Shown piece by piece: positions 16,250 to 26,727 of a DNA stretch of 64,000 nucleotides. The DNA is taken from NCBI GenBank assembly GCA_015152515.1, contig SUTV01000002.1:62001-126000 (forward strand). Direction: 5' to 3'. Numbering within the stretch: the stretch's first letter is position 1; each line of letters opens with the position of its first letter. Both the position numbers and the translations under genes were made by a program. The DNA comes from Cyanobacteria bacterium SIG29 (GTDB lineage: Bacteria > Cyanobacteriota > Vampirovibrionia > Gastranaerophilales > Gastranaerophilaceae). The notes under the pieces are model-generated. The model worked only from the letters and a program-made list of their open reading frames with translations. It was not told the origin of the DNA and searched no databases.

Positions 16250-18052
16250 ATGAAATATATAGAAAATGTTAGAAATTTTTGTATCATCGCACACATAGAC
16301 CACGGCAAATCAACACTTGCCGATAGATTGCTTGAAAAAACTGGCACTATCGCAGAGCGTGATATGCAAAATCAATTGCTTGATTCAATGGATATTGAAC
16401 GCGAACGTGGTATTACCATAAAATTAAATGCTGCAAGAATGAACTATAAAGCAAAAAATGGAAAAGATTATGTTTTAAACTTAATCGATACTCCAGGACA
16501 CGTTGATTTTTCTTATGAAGTTTCTCGTTCATTAGCAGCTTGTGAAGGTGCATTATTAATTGTTGATGCTACTCAAGGTGTTGAAGCTCAAACATTATCT
16601 AACGTTTATTTGGCTATTGAACAAAATTTGGAAATTATTCCTGTTATCAATAAAATCGACCTTCCTTCTGCTGATGTTGAAAGAGTTAGAGCAGAAATTG
16701 AAGAAGTTTTAGGTATTGACGCTTCTATGGCAATTCCAGTTAGTGCAAAAGCAGGTATTGGTATTGAAGATGTTTTAGAAGCAGTTATTGATTTTGTTCC
16801 ACCTCCAGAAGATACTTCTAATAAACCATTAAGAGCATTAGTATTTGATAGTGCTTACGACCAATACTTAGGAACACTTTGTTTCTTTAAGGTTATTGAT
16901 GGTAATATCAAACTTGGTGACAAAATCAAATTTATGGCATCTGGCAAAGAATATGAAATTACCGAATTAGGATATTTAAACCCAAATAGAATACCTGTAA
17001 AACAATTAAAAACAGGTGATGTAGGCTATATGGGTTGTTCTATTAAAGAAGTAACTCGTTTTGTAGGTGATACTATCACAACTGTTGAAAATGGAGCATC
17101 AGAACCATTAGGTGGCTATAAAGAAGCATTACCAATGGTATTTTCTGGTATGTATCCTGTTGATAATGATCAATATCAAGATTTAAAAGAAGCACTAGAA
17201 AAACTAAAATTAAACGATTCAAGTATCACATTTGAGCCAGAAACTTCATCAGCTTTAGGTTTTGGTTTCCGTTGCGGATTCTTAGGTATGCTTCATATGG
17301 AAATTGCGCAAGAACGTATCGAAAGAGAATATGGTATAACACTTGTAACCACAGCACCTAGCGTAATTTATAAAGTTCACAAAACAAACGGTGAAATTGT
17401 TGAAATTGATAACCCATCAAATCTTCCAGATGCTCAGTTTAGAGATTATATCGAAGAACCTTATGTAAAAACAACAATTATTACGCCAAATGAGTTTGTT
17501 GGTTTATTAATGGAATTAGCCCAATCTAAACGTGGCATTTTCCTAAATATGACTTATATTGATAAAGTTAGAGTTTCACTTCATTATGAAATTCCATTAA
17601 GTGAAATTATTACAGATTTCTATGACCAATTAAAATCTCGTTCAAAAGGTTATGCAAGTTTAGACTATGAATTTAGTGATTATAAACGTTCTGATTTGCA
17701 AAAATTAGATATTTTACTTGCTGGTGAAATAGTTGACGCATTAAGCGCAATTGTTCACAAAGACAGTGCATTTTATGTTGGTCAAAAATTAACATCAAAA
17801 TTAAGAGAAATCATCCCAAGACAAATGTTTGAAGTTGCAATCCAAGCAGCTATTGGCGGTAGAATTATTGCAAGAACAAACATTAAAGCATTGAGAAAAA
17901 GCGTACTTGATAAATGCTATGGTGGTGATATTTCCCGTAAAAGAAAATTATTAGAAAAACAAAAACGTGGTAAAAAACGTATGAAAGCCGTTGGAAGGGT
18001 AGAAGTTCCTCAAGAAGCCTTTATGGCAGTATTGAGCCTAAATGACGACTAA
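16250..18052 (+). CDS. lepA: elongation factor 4 (LepA)
   Basis: Ribosome-bound back-translocating or biogenesis GTPase. P-loop AHIDHGKST (about 14-22), switch [16 protein letters not shown], then EF-G-like domains, and the LepA-specific C-terminal region ending [21 protein letters not shown]. The length of 600 aa is standard. There is no Shine-Dalgarno sequence; TATAAT (16233-16238) ends 11 bases before the ATG, so the leader would be only a few bases. Its stop codon overlaps the ribosome site of glgC. Confidence 0.97.
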   Translation: MKYIENVRNFCIIAHIDHGKSTLADRLLEKTGTIAERDMQNQLLDSMDIERERGITIKLNAARMNYKAKNGKDYVLNLIDTPGHVDFSYEVSRSLAACEGALLIVDATQGVEAQTLSNVYLAIEQNLEIIPVINKIDLPSADVERVRAEIEEVLGIDASMAIPVSAKAGIGIEDVLEAVIDFVPPPEDTSNKPLRALVFDSAYDQYLGTLCFFKVIDGNIKLGDKIKFMASGKEYEITELGYLNPNRIPVKQLKTGDVGYMGCSIKEVTRFVGDTITTVENGASEPLGGYKEALPMVFSGMYPVDNDQYQDLKEALEKLKLNDSSITFEPETSSALGFGFRCGFLGMLHMEIAQERIEREYGITLVTTAPSVIYKVHKTNGEIVEIDNPSNLPDAQFRDYIEEPYVKTTIITPNEFVGLLMELAQSKRGIFLNMTYIDKVRVSLHYEIPLSEIITDFYDQLKSRSKGYASLDYEFSDYKRSDLQKLDILLAGEIVDALSAIVHKDSAFYVGQKLTSKLREIIPRQMFEVAIQAAIGGRIIARTNIKALRKSVLDKCYGGDISRKRKLLEKQKRGKKRMKAVGRVEVPQEAFMAVLSLNDD

Positions 18053-18063
18053 AGGAGGTAAAA

Positions 18064-19299
18064 TTGGCACTTGATACAGCACTAGTAATGATTTTAGCAG
18101 GCGGTGAAGGCAAAAGATTATTTCCACTAACTCGAGACAGAGCAAAACCAGCAGTTCCCTTTGGCGGAAGATATAGAATTATTGATTTCGTAATTAATAA
18201 TTTTATCAATTCTGGGTTTTATAAAATTAAAATTTTAACTCAATATAAATCAGATTCATTAAACCAACATATTGCAAGAAGTTGGCCAGTATCACCTATT
18301 TTAGGACAATATATCGATTTAGTTCCAGCACAAATGAGAACTGACGGTAATTGGTATAAAGGTACTGCTGATGCAGTTTATCAAAACATAGCTCACATTA
18401 ATGATGAAGGTCCAAAATATGTATGCGTTTTTGGTGGCGACCATATTTATAGAATGGATGTTTCTCAAATGATGAGATTCCACAAGAAAAAAGAAGCAAC
18501 ATTAACCATTTCTGCTATTCCAATTCCTATTTCAGAAGCAAGTGAATTTGGAATTATTGAAGTTGATGACGAATGGAGATTAACAGGTTTTGTCGAAAAA
18601 CCTCAAACAACTCCAAAATGCATTCCAGGACACCCAGATATGTGTTTAGCATCAATGGGAAATTATATTTTTGAAGCAGAAGAATTAATAAATGAAGTTG
18701 TAGAAGATGCTAAAAATGAAAATTCTAGTCACGATTTTGGAAAAAACATAATTCCAAAAATGTTGGCAGATGGAAAACCTGTTTATGTTTATGATTATTC
18801 TCAAAATGAATTTACAGGCATGACACCAGAAGAGCGTGGTCATTGGAGAGATGTAGGAAGCATTGATAGTTATTGGCAAGCAAATATGGATTTGTTAGAT
18901 TACAAACCAGTTTTAAATTTATATTCAACTGAATGGCCATTAAGAACATATAATAATAATCTTCCTCCTGCTAAATTTATTTGGGAAGAAGGCGACAGAG
19001 TTGGTATGGCAACAAACTCAATGGTTTCAGAAGGTTGTATTATTTCTGGTGGTAGCATTTCTAGATGTGTACTTTCTCCACAAGTGAGAATTAACAGTTT
19101 TTCAAACGTTACAGATTCAATTTTAATGGAGAATGTTAACGTTGGTAGATATTGCGAAATTAGAAAAGCTATTATAGATAAAAATGTTGATATTCCACCA
19201 TATACAAAAATTGGTGTTGATTTAGAAGAAGACAAGAGAAGAGGTTTTCTTGTTTCATCCGGCGGAGTAACGGTTGTACCAAAAGGAGCTAAACTGTGA
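18064..19299 (+). CDS. glgC: glucose-1-phosphate adenylyltransferase (ADP-glucose pyrophosphorylase)
   Basis: Makes ADP-glucose for glycogen. Nucleotide-binding ILAGGEGKRLFPLTRDRAKPAVPFGG near the N-terminus, FGGDHIYRMD, GFVEKP, GHWRDVGSIDSYWQANMDL, then a left-handed beta-helix C-terminal domain (about 290-411). It starts with TTG at 18064, supported by a near-perfect AAAGGAGGT at 18051-18059 overlapping the lepA stop. The family length of about 410 aa fits. It overlaps the thioredoxin-like gene by 4 bases. No glgA or glgB is in the window. Confidence 0.95.
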   Translation: MALDTALVMILAGGEGKRLFPLTRDRAKPAVPFGGRYRIIDFVINNFINSGFYKIKILTQYKSDSLNQHIARSWPVSPILGQYIDLVPAQMRTDGNWYKGTADAVYQNIAHINDEGPKYVCVFGGDHIYRMDVSQMMRFHKKKEATLTISAIPIPISEASEFGIIEVDDEWRLTGFVEKPQTTPKCIPGHPDMCLASMGNYIFEAEELINEVVEDAKNENSSHDFGKNIIPKMLADGKPVYVYDYSQNEFTGMTPEERGHWRDVGSIDSYWQANMDLLDYKPVLNLYSTEWPLRTYNNNLPPAKFIWEEGDRVGMATNSMVSEGCIISGGSISRCVLSPQVRINSFSNVTDSILMENVNVGRYCEIRKAIIDKNVDIPPYTKIGVDLEEDKRRGFLVSSGGVTVVPKGAKL

Positions 19300-19769
19300 A
19301 GAAAAAATTTTTTATAGGTTTGTTTATTGTAAGCGCAATTGGACTTTTTTTATTTGCAAATTCAGTACTAAATTATGATGCGCAAACCACTCAAAAACAA
19401 CTACAAGCACCAATAGAAATTCCTGAAGGCAACATTATAACAATGCAAGAAGCTCAAACTTCTAAAAAACCGATAATCGCCCTATTTTATGTAGATTGGT
19501 GTACATATTGTATAAAATTTATGCCGCTATTTGCAAAATCATCAATCACAAATAAAGATAAATTTACCTTTGTAGCTATAAACTGTGAAAACCCAGAAAA
19601 CAAAATTTATTTGGAAAAATATGGTATTATCGGCTATCCAACAGTTCATATTATTGACAAACAAATGGATTTTAACTACTTATTAAATCCAGCATCAACT
19701 ATTAGCGTAGAAACCATACAACAAGAACTAGAAAAACACCTGAAATTAAGGGCAAAAGTACTAAAATAA
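19296..19769 (+). CDS. membrane-anchored thioredoxin-like protein
   Basis: A 157-aa protein with an uncleaved-looking N-terminal membrane segment (about 4-22) and a thioredoxin fold facing the periplasm: PIIALFYVDWCTYCIKF with active-site Cys69 and Cys72 (WCTYC), then YGIIGYPTVHIID with the cis-proline. Likely a thiol oxidoreductase or cytochrome-maturation type protein. GTG start at 19296, overlapping the glgC stop (GTGA), with AAAAGGAG upstream, so it is translationally coupled to glgC. Confidence 0.88.
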   Translation: MKKKFFIGLFIVSAIGLFLFANSVLNYDAQTTQKQLQAPIEIPEGNIITMQEAQTSKKPIIALFYVDWCTYCIKFMPLFAKSSITNKDKFTFVAINCENPENKIYLEKYGIIGYPTVHIIDKQMDFNYLLNPASTISVETIQQELEKHLKLRAKVLK

Positions 19770-19771
19770 TA

Positions 19772-19801
19772 TTGACTTTTTTAATGAAATTATAATATAA
19801 T
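19772..19801 (+). promoter_or_regulatory. promoter of the MarR-RND efflux operon
   Basis: TTGACT (19772-19777) and TATAAT (19796-19801) are 18 bp apart, immediately upstream of the operator-like repeats. A second TATAAT (19791-19796) overlaps. Confidence 0.7.
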
Positions 19802-19833
19802 AGTCCATTATTGGACAGTATGATATTGGACTA
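19802..19833 (+). promoter_or_regulatory. MarR-type operator
   Basis: GTCCA (19803-19807) and TGGAC (19812-19816) form an inverted repeat with a 4-base gap. A third half-site, TGGAC (19827-19831), lies within TGGACTA, the exact reverse complement of TAGTCCA (19801-19807). The array sits between the -10 and the TTG start of the MarR gene, an arrangement typical of autorepression. Binding is inferred. Confidence 0.6.
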
Positions 19834-19850
19834 ATATAAGGGATTTACAC

Positions 19851-20285
19851 TTGGACGAATTAAAAATAGAAGAATATCACGAAAAAATTTGGCAGATACA
19901 TTTAAGTATCTCTGATTTTTTCAATGAATATGCTATTTCAAAGGGATTAACATTTCCTGCATTTAAAGTGCTTGGAATTATATACAAAAAAAATGAATGT
20001 ACTCAAAAAGAGATTACTCAACTAACGCATTTACCAAAACAAACCGTAAATGCTATAATTAATAATTTCTACAAACAAGGAATTATTAAAGAACCTGTTG
20101 AATCTCAAACAGATAAAAGAAATAAAGTCATAACATTTACTTCGCAAGGAAAAGCATACGCTGATGATGTAATAAAAAAAGTTAAAGAAGCAACTTTTAG
20201 AGCGTTAAATATTATCGGCGAAGAAAAAAGAAACTCATTATTTGAAACAATGACATTATTTAGAAACAATTTATACATAGAATAA
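19851..20285 (+). CDS. MarR-family transcriptional regulator
   Basis: A 144-aa winged-helix repressor. Helical dimerisation arms surround the wHTH (about 36-97): FPAFKVLGIIYKKNECTQKEITQLTHLPKQTVNAIINNFYKQGIIKE, with the wing residues DKRNKVITFTSQG. TTG start with AAGGGA upstream. It leads the RND efflux genes and probably represses them and itself until a ligand (drug, bile or phenolic compound) binds; the ligand is not inferable. Confidence 0.93.
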   Translation: MDELKIEEYHEKIWQIHLSISDFFNEYAISKGLTFPAFKVLGIIYKKNECTQKEITQLTHLPKQTVNAIINNFYKQGIIKEPVESQTDKRNKVITFTSQGKAYADDVIKKVKEATFRALNIIGEEKRNSLFETMTLFRNNLYIE

Positions 20286-20310
20286 AAAATATAGAATAAG
20301 AGGATAAAAA

Positions 20311-21477
20311 ATGGGCTATTTAAAAAATAAAAAACACAGATGGGTATTGTTCCTATTAATATTTATATTAGGTTCAATTGGTTTTAGACAAGCATCAAGT
20401 TGGCATGCAGGTTATTTGCAACAAAAAGCAGCTGCAATTCCAAAATCAGTTCAAACAATAAACCCATTATCAATGGATGTATATTCTGAATCTAATTCAG
20501 CAGGTAGAGTTGAAGCTAAATATTCAGTTGATATCGTTGCAAGAATCAATGGTTGGTTGCAAAAAAGCTATTTTGAAGAAGGTGACAAAGTAAAAAAGGG
20601 TCAACCATTATTCTTAATTGAACCAGACCAATATCAAAACTTGGTTAATACAGCTGCAGCAAATGTAAGACAAGCTCAAGCAGCTTTGACAAATGCAGAA
20701 AAAGAATTAATTAGAGCTCAAGAATTAGTAAAAGGTGATTATGTAAGTAAATCATATTATGACCAAGCTCTAGCAACTCGTGATTCATCAAAAGCAGCAT
20801 TAGACGCCGCAAAAGCACAATTAGCTGATGCAAAATTAAATTTAAGTTATACAAAAATTGTAGCACCTGTTGATGGTAAAATCGGTAAAATTATTATCAC
20901 AGAAGGCAACCTTGTTAATACAGCAACTGGCCCTATTTCTAGAGTTGTTAGTACAAGTCCAATTTATGTACTATTTAATTTAAAAAGTAGTGAATTTTTA
21001 AAACTTAAAAAGAATGATTTTTCTAATGATTTTACAAATATGGAAGTTAAACTTCAATTAGCTGATGGCAGCGAATATGATGAATTAGGTAAAATTGAGT
21101 ATGTTGGTAATGAAGTTGATCAAACAACAGGTACTATTGATTTAAGAGCAACATTTGAAAATGCAAATGAATTATTAGTTCCAGGTGACTTTGTAAGTGT
21201 AATAGTTAAATCAACAGTTCCAAGACAAACATTAGGTATTCCACAATCTGCTGCATTAAATGACGCTCAAGGTTATTATGTATGGATTGTAGATGCAGAT
21301 AATAAAGCTCAAAGAAAAAATATCAAAGTTTCACAAGAAATTAATAAAAATTGGGTGGTAGAAGAAGGGCTTGAAGCTACAGATAATGTGGTTGCAAAAG
21401 GTGTTCAAAGTATCCGTATGCCAGGTCAAGTAGTAAATCCTTCTCCTCTTGAAACAGAAAATAATAAAGCAGAGTAA
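20311..21477 (+). CDS. RND efflux periplasmic adaptor subunit (AcrA/MexA-like)
   Basis: Membrane-fusion protein linking the RND pump to TolC. An N-terminal membrane anchor (about 10-27, no lipobox cysteine) is followed by lipoyl-like halves (RINGWLQKSYFEEGDKVKKGQPLFLIEP and TKIVAPVDGKIG), a coiled-coil hairpin (about 105-175), and beta-barrel and membrane-proximal domains. 388 aa. It follows the MarR gene by 25 bp and precedes the pump by 18 bp, in one operon. Confidence 0.95.
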   Translation: MGYLKNKKHRWVLFLLIFILGSIGFRQASSWHAGYLQQKAAAIPKSVQTINPLSMDVYSESNSAGRVEAKYSVDIVARINGWLQKSYFEEGDKVKKGQPLFLIEPDQYQNLVNTAAANVRQAQAALTNAEKELIRAQELVKGDYVSKSYYDQALATRDSSKAALDAAKAQLADAKLNLSYTKIVAPVDGKIGKIIITEGNLVNTATGPISRVVSTSPIYVLFNLKSSEFLKLKKNDFSNDFTNMEVKLQLADGSEYDELGKIEYVGNEVDQTTGTIDLRATFENANELLVPGDFVSVIVKSTVPRQTLGIPQSAALNDAQGYYVWIVDADNKAQRKNIKVSQEINKNWVVEEGLEATDNVVAKGVQSIRMPGQVVNPSPLETENNKAE

Positions 21478-21495
21478 TCGAGGTTATAAAAGAAA

Positions 21496-24400
21496 ATGGA
21501 AGATAATAAAAAGAAAAAAGGATTATATTTCTTCATCACAAAACCTCGTTTTGCGATGGTTATATCAATATTTATTACCATTGTTGGTTTAGTATCAATG
21601 TTTGGTTTGCAATTAGAAAAATATCCAAACATTACACCTCCACAGGTAACAGTATCAGCCTCATACCCTGGTGCAAGTGCTGCCGTTATTGAATCATCAG
21701 TAGCATCACTTGTTGAATCACAGGTTAACGGTGTTGAAAACATGTTATATATGTCATCAACTTGTTATGATGAAATGTATCAGTTAAATATTTTCTTTAA
21801 AGTTGGTACTAATAAAGATATTAACCTTGTAAACGTTCAAAATAGGTTAAAGCAAGTTGAACCATTATTACCAGAAGACGTTAAACGTTTAGGTGTAACC
21901 GCTGTAAACAAAGTAGCTGGTGCAGGTGCTTGTATTTTAAACCTTGAATCAAATAATAATTCTTGGACTCAATTAGATTTAACAAACTATGCATCAATTT
22001 ATATTAAAGACGAAATTAAACGTTTAGATGGTGTTGGTGAAGTTAACGTATTCGGTGCTGGTGATTACAGTATGAGAATATGGCTTGACCCAAGTAAAAT
22101 GGCTAACTTAAATGTTTCAGTTAACGAGATAAAAGCTGCTATTGCCGGTCAAAATGTACAAGTTTCATCTGGCGCATTAGGTGCTTTGCCAAGTAAAACA
22201 AATCAAACATTAAGAATGGCTCTTATGACAAAAGGTCGTTTAATTGAAGCTGAAGAATTTGAAGAAATTATTGTTCGCTCAAATACAGACGGTTCTCAAA
22301 TAAAAATTAAAGACCTTGCAAGAGTTGAACTTGGAGCATATTCTTACGATAAAATTGGTTTAATTGGTGGTAAACCAGCTTCTGTAATCCAAATTGTACC
22401 ACTTCCTGGTGCAAACACTATTGAAGTAGTTAACCTAGTTAATAAAAAGATAGCAGAACTTAATAAAACACTTCCAGATTCTTTAGAAGTAAAAATGATG
22501 CACGATGACTCTAAGTTTATTCGTGAATCAATGAAAGAAGTATTCTTTACCATCATTTTAACTTCAATCATTGTAATTGTAGTAATATTCACTTTCCTAG
22601 GTGATTGGCGTTCAACATTAATTCCTTTCGTAACAATTCCAGTATCATTAATTGGTGTATTTGCTGCGTTACCAATGTTTGGTATGTCCATCAACTTATT
22701 AACATTATTTGCGATGGTACTGGCGGTAACAGTAGTAGTTGACGACGCTATCGTTGTAATTGAAAACGTAAAACGTCACTTAGAAGAAGGCAAGTCTCCA
22801 GTAGAAGCAACCCAATTGACAATGCAAGAGGTTGGTGGCGCTTTAGTTGCAATGGCAATGGTACTTATGGCGGTATTTGTTCCAGTATCATTTGTAGCAG
22901 GTTTATCTGGTTTGATGTATAGACAATTTGCTGTATGTATTGCAGTATCTATCGCATTATCAGCAGTTTGCGCATTATCATTATCACCTGCTATGTGTAC
23001 AATGGTACTTCGTGCAGAAGACCCAAACAGAAAACCAAGTAACTTCTTCACTGCTTTTATTAAAAAAGTATTCGTTGCTTTTGATAAAAGATTTAATGAA
23101 ATTACAAAATGGTACTTAGAAGTAGTTAAAAAATTCGTATTTAATAAAAAATTAACTGTTACTTTATATGTGATTTTCTTAATTATAATGGGTTTCCTAT
23201 TTAAGATTATTCCAACAGGATTTATTCCTGATGAAGACCAAGCTGTTGTTATGGCACAAGTTATGCTTCCACCAGGGTCAGCATTAAACAAAACTCAAGA
23301 AGTTTTATTAAAGATGACAGAAGAAGCTAAACAAGTTGAAGGTGTAGAAAAAGATAAAATTATTACCTTTGCGGGTATCGGACCTACAAACATGGCATTT
23401 TGTATCACTCCATTACATGAATGGCATGAAAGACAAGTTACACCTTGGGGTTGGGTAATCAGAAAAATTCAAGGCAAACCAACCGACCTATCTCATAATG
23501 GTATATTGGCTGAATTAAGAAAAAGATTTGCAAAAATAAACGAAGCTCAAATTGCTTGTTTCTCTCCACCAGCTATTTCTGGTATGAGTATGTTAGGTGG
23601 TTTTGAATTCCAAATGTTATCAAAAGGTGAACACTCACTTCAAGATATTGAAGGTTTTGCTCAAAAATTAATGATAGCAGCTAACCAAGACCCTGACTTA
23701 ACTAACGTTTATACAACATTCCAAGCTAACGTACCACAATATCGTTTAAATATAGATTATGCTAAAGTTTTAGCACAAAATGTTGATATTCAAGAATTAT
23801 ATGCAACAATGGCTTCAACTTTAGGTTCATATTATGTAAATGACTTCAATAAATTAGGCCGTGTATTCAGAGTTCAACTTCAAGCTGAAGATGATTTCAG
23901 AAACAAAGCAACTGATATTGATAAAATTTATGTTAAAAATATGAGAGGACAAATGGTTCCTTTAAGAACTATGGTAAGTCTAGAACAAACAGTTGGTGCA
24001 GCATCTATCACTAGATTTAACCAATATCGTAGCGTTCAATTCTCAGGTCAACCATCAAGTGGTAAATCATCTGGTGAAGCTATGATTGCAATGGAAAACG
24101 TTGCTCAAAAAGTACTTCCTCAAGATGTAGGTTATGACTGGTCTGGTACTTCAATGCAAGAAAGAGAATCATCTGGTCAAACAGGTGTTGTAGTAGCATT
24201 AGCTCTAACATTCGTTTACTTATTCTTAGTTGCATTATACGAAAGCTGGTCAATTCCAGTTGCGGTATTGTTAATTGCTCCAATTGCTGCATTAGGTGCT
24301 TTAATATTCCAAATGATGATGGGATTATCATTTGACCTTTATGCTCAAATAGGTATGATTACATTAATAGGGGTTGCAGCAAAACAATCAATTTTGATTG

Positions 24401-24717
24401 TAGAGTTTGCCCGTGACCTACACGAACAACAAGGTATGAGTATTGAAGATGCTGCTATTGAAGCTGCAAGATTAAGATTCAGAGCTATTATGATGACTGC
24501 TTTAGCATTCGTATTTGGTGTATTACCAATGGTATTTGCAACAGGTGCTGGTGCTCAATCAAGAATCGCTGTTGGTGCTACAGTATTTGGTGGTATGACA
24601 GCTGCAGCTACAATCGGTACAATTTTAACTCCTGTATTCTATGTATTAGTTCAATCTATGGTTGAAAATGCAACAAAAAGAAAACAAGAAAAATTAGCAA
24701 AACAACAAAATATATAA
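21496..24717 (+). CDS. RND (HAE1-type) multidrug efflux transporter, AcrB-like
   Basis: A 1073-aa proton-driven inner-membrane pump. Twelve membrane segments with two large periplasmic loops; TM4 carries the proton-relay pair [13 protein letters not shown] and TM10 the lysine in [16 protein letters not shown]. The N-terminus [20 protein letters not shown] and the [17 protein letters not shown] stretch are typical of HAE1 pumps. It forms a tripartite complex with the adaptor at 20311 and the channel at 24730. Confidence 0.96.
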   Translation: MEDNKKKKGLYFFITKPRFAMVISIFITIVGLVSMFGLQLEKYPNITPPQVTVSASYPGASAAVIESSVASLVESQVNGVENMLYMSSTCYDEMYQLNIFFKVGTNKDINLVNVQNRLKQVEPLLPEDVKRLGVTAVNKVAGAGACILNLESNNNSWTQLDLTNYASIYIKDEIKRLDGVGEVNVFGAGDYSMRIWLDPSKMANLNVSVNEIKAAIAGQNVQVSSGALGALPSKTNQTLRMALMTKGRLIEAEEFEEIIVRSNTDGSQIKIKDLARVELGAYSYDKIGLIGGKPASVIQIVPLPGANTIEVVNLVNKKIAELNKTLPDSLEVKMMHDDSKFIRESMKEVFFTIILTSIIVIVVIFTFLGDWRSTLIPFVTIPVSLIGVFAALPMFGMSINLLTLFAMVLAVTVVVDDAIVVIENVKRHLEEGKSPVEATQLTMQEVGGALVAMAMVLMAVFVPVSFVAGLSGLMYRQFAVCIAVSIALSAVCALSLSPAMCTMVLRAEDPNRKPSNFFTAFIKKVFVAFDKRFNEITKWYLEVVKKFVFNKKLTVTLYVIFLIIMGFLFKIIPTGFIPDEDQAVVMAQVMLPPGSALNKTQEVLLKMTEEAKQVEGVEKDKIITFAGIGPTNMAFCITPLHEWHERQVTPWGWVIRKIQGKPTDLSHNGILAELRKRFAKINEAQIACFSPPAISGMSMLGGFEFQMLSKGEHSLQDIEGFAQKLMIAANQDPDLTNVYTTFQANVPQYRLNIDYAKVLAQNVDIQELYATMASTLGSYYVNDFNKLGRVFRVQLQAEDDFRNKATDIDKIYVKNMRGQMVPLRTMVSLEQTVGAASITRFNQYRSVQFSGQPSSGKSSGEAMIAMENVAQKVLPQDVGYDWSGTSMQERESSGQTGVVVALALTFVYLFLVALYESWSIPVAVLLIAPIAALGALIFQMMMGLSFDLYAQIGMITLIGVAAKQSILIVEFARDLHEQQGMSIEDAAIEAARLRFRAIMMTALAFVFGVLPMVFATGAGAQSRIAVGATVFGGMTAAATIGTILTPVFYVLVQSMVENATKRKQEKLAKQQNI

Positions 24718-24738
24718 TTTAGAGTAAGAGTGGAAAAA

Positions 24739-26559
24739 ATGAACAAAAAATTATTTATAATTATGTTTTTATTACTAGCAAGCCCTGTGTTTGCTAGTGA
24801 TAATCCAATCAACGAGGAAATTATCAATGAAGCTGAACCTAGCATTGAAAATGTTGAAATGCCAAAACAAACATTTTCTCAAAAGGTTAAAGCTCTTTTC
24901 ACAAGAGAAAAAGAAGAAATAAATGAAAATAAAGCTCAAGATGTTCCCGTAGTTGAACCAGATGCTGAACAAATTAAAGCTTTAGAAAAAGAACAAAAAG
25001 CTAGAGTAAAAGCAGCTGAAAAAGAAATTGATGATGCAAGAAAAGCAGCAGAAAAAGCTTCAAAAGAAGTAGAAAAAGCTCAACTTGAAGCAGCAAAAAA
25101 AGCTCAAAAGGAAGCTAAACTTGCTGCTGAAGAAGCCGAAAAGGCAGCAAAACTTGCTGAAAAAACTGCAAAAGAAGAAGCTAAATTAGCAGAAAAAGAA
25201 GCTAAAAAAACAGCTAAAAAACAAAAAGCAGAAGCTGTTGAATTGGTGACAGATGAAGTTCCTGCAGTAGCAGAAGGTGAACAACAAACAACATTAACAA
25301 ACACTTCATACGAAGCAAGCGTTGAAACAACTAGAATTATGGAAGTTGATGAGTGCGTTAAAATTGCAATGGAAAATCATCCTGCAATTAAAGCAGCATT
25401 AAGCAATTCTGAAATTTATAAAAGCAAAATCGGACAAGCTTGGTCAAACTTCTTCCCAACTTTTTCTGCAGGTTTAAGCTATTCAAGAAACGATATGCAA
25501 GTTGCAAACTTTGCATTTCCTACTCAAAAATATGATATGTTCTATGCTCCAAACATTTCAGGCAACATGTTAATTTTTGACTTTGGTAAAACAAAAGCCC
25601 AAGCTGATCTTGCTAAAAGAACATATGAATCAACTAAATTTGCTTTAGAAACTAGCATTAATACTGTTGTATATAATGTTAAACAAGCATATTACAACTT
25701 ATTATTTGCGCAACAACAAGTAAAAGTGTATGAAGACACAGTTGCAGACTTTACTCTTCATTTAGAACAAGCAAAAGCATATTATGACATTGGTACAAAA
25801 GCAAAAATAGATGTTTTAACTGCTGAATACAATTTAGGAAAAGCTAAATTAAATTTAATTCAAGCAAAAAATACATTAAAAATTGCTTATGTTCAATTAA
25901 GTAATGCAATGGGTAAACCAGATTATTCTGATTATGATGTAACTGATAACTTAACAACAAAAGCTTATGCTATTGAAGTTGAAGAGGCTGTAAAAACAGC
26001 ATTTGAAACAAGCCCTCAATTATTAGCGGCTAAAAAGAAAGCTGACGCTTCTGGTTTATTAGTTAGAGCTTCAAAAAGAGCATTTGCACCAAATGTTTCT
26101 GCATTTGGCGGTTACACAAGAGGTGGTAAAAAAGTTGATACCGACTATGGTTACCAATTTGGCGCACAAATCAATTATTCAACTGTTAATTTAATGCTTT
26201 TAAAGAAACAAGTTGATGAAGCAAAAGCAACTCACCAAAAAGATGCTGCTGACTATGAAAACATGAAACAAACAACCTACTTTGAAGTTAAACAAGCTCA
26301 TATTAATATGACTAATGCACAAGAAAGTATTATTGTTGCAAAATTATCTATGGATCAAGCAAAAGAACAATATGACCAAGCTTCAGGTAGATACAAAGTT
26401 GGTTTAGGTGATGCTATCGAATTAAAAGATGCAGAAACTACATATAGAAGTGCTCAACTTCAATTCTATAACACACTCCTAAATTATCACGTATCAGCAG
26501 CTAATTTAGAAAGACTAATGGGTGTTCCATTAAATTCATCAGATACTGATTTATTATAA
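24739..26559 (+). CDS. TolC-family outer-membrane channel with a TolA-like helical extension
   Basis: Outer-membrane exit duct of the RND pump. A frame opens at GTG 24730, but the ATG at 24739 (MNKKLFIIMFLLL) gives a better signal peptide (about 20 aa, ending FA). Between the signal and the first OEP repeat, roughly residues 75-167, lies a very Ala/Lys/Glu-rich coiled-coil stretch like the TolA stalk, absent from ordinary TolC. Two OEP repeats follow (MEVDECVKIAMENHPAIKAAL onward, and about 420-605). Last gene of the efflux operon, 12 bp after the pump. Confidence 0.9.
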   Translation: MNKKLFIIMFLLLASPVFASDNPINEEIINEAEPSIENVEMPKQTFSQKVKALFTREKEEINENKAQDVPVVEPDAEQIKALEKEQKARVKAAEKEIDDARKAAEKASKEVEKAQLEAAKKAQKEAKLAAEEAEKAAKLAEKTAKEEAKLAEKEAKKTAKKQKAEAVELVTDEVPAVAEGEQQTTLTNTSYEASVETTRIMEVDECVKIAMENHPAIKAALSNSEIYKSKIGQAWSNFFPTFSAGLSYSRNDMQVANFAFPTQKYDMFYAPNISGNMLIFDFGKTKAQADLAKRTYESTKFALETSINTVVYNVKQAYYNLLFAQQQVKVYEDTVADFTLHLEQAKAYYDIGTKAKIDVLTAEYNLGKAKLNLIQAKNTLKIAYVQLSNAMGKPDYSDYDVTDNLTTKAYAIEVEEAVKTAFETSPQLLAAKKKADASGLLVRASKRAFAPNVSAFGGYTRGGKKVDTDYGYQFGAQINYSTVNLMLLKKQVDEAKATHQKDAADYENMKQTTYFEVKQAHINMTNAQESIIVAKLSMDQAKEQYDQASGRYKVGLGDAIELKDAETTYRSAQLQFYNTLLNYHVSAANLERLMGVPLNSSDTDLL

Positions 26560-26575
26560 TTTAATTAAAAATATT

Positions 26576-26604
26576 AAAATAGTAGGTTTTTTGCCTACTA
26601 TTTT
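26576..26604 (+). terminator. terminator of the RND efflux operon
   Basis: AAAATAGTAGG (26576-26586), a T-rich 7-base loop, then CCTACTATTTT (26594-26604). Confidence 0.8.
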
Positions 26605-26643
26605 ATTTTGTAAAGACAAAAAATTTTATTATGTGTTTTATTA

Positions 26644-26679
26644 AAAATGTTTATAATAAAATATTTATATAAACATTTT
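26644..26679 (+). promoter_or_regulatory. 12-bp inverted repeat upstream of typA
   Basis: AAAATGTTTATA (26644-26655) and its exact reverse complement TATAAACATTTT (26668-26679) with a 12-base spacer. The left arm overlaps a TATAAT (26652-26657). It may be an operator or an RNA hairpin in the typA leader; the region is very AT-rich. Confidence 0.4.
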
Positions 26680-26727
26680 ATAAAATAACTTAAAACACGA
26701 AACAAATAACATTAGGAAACATTAATA

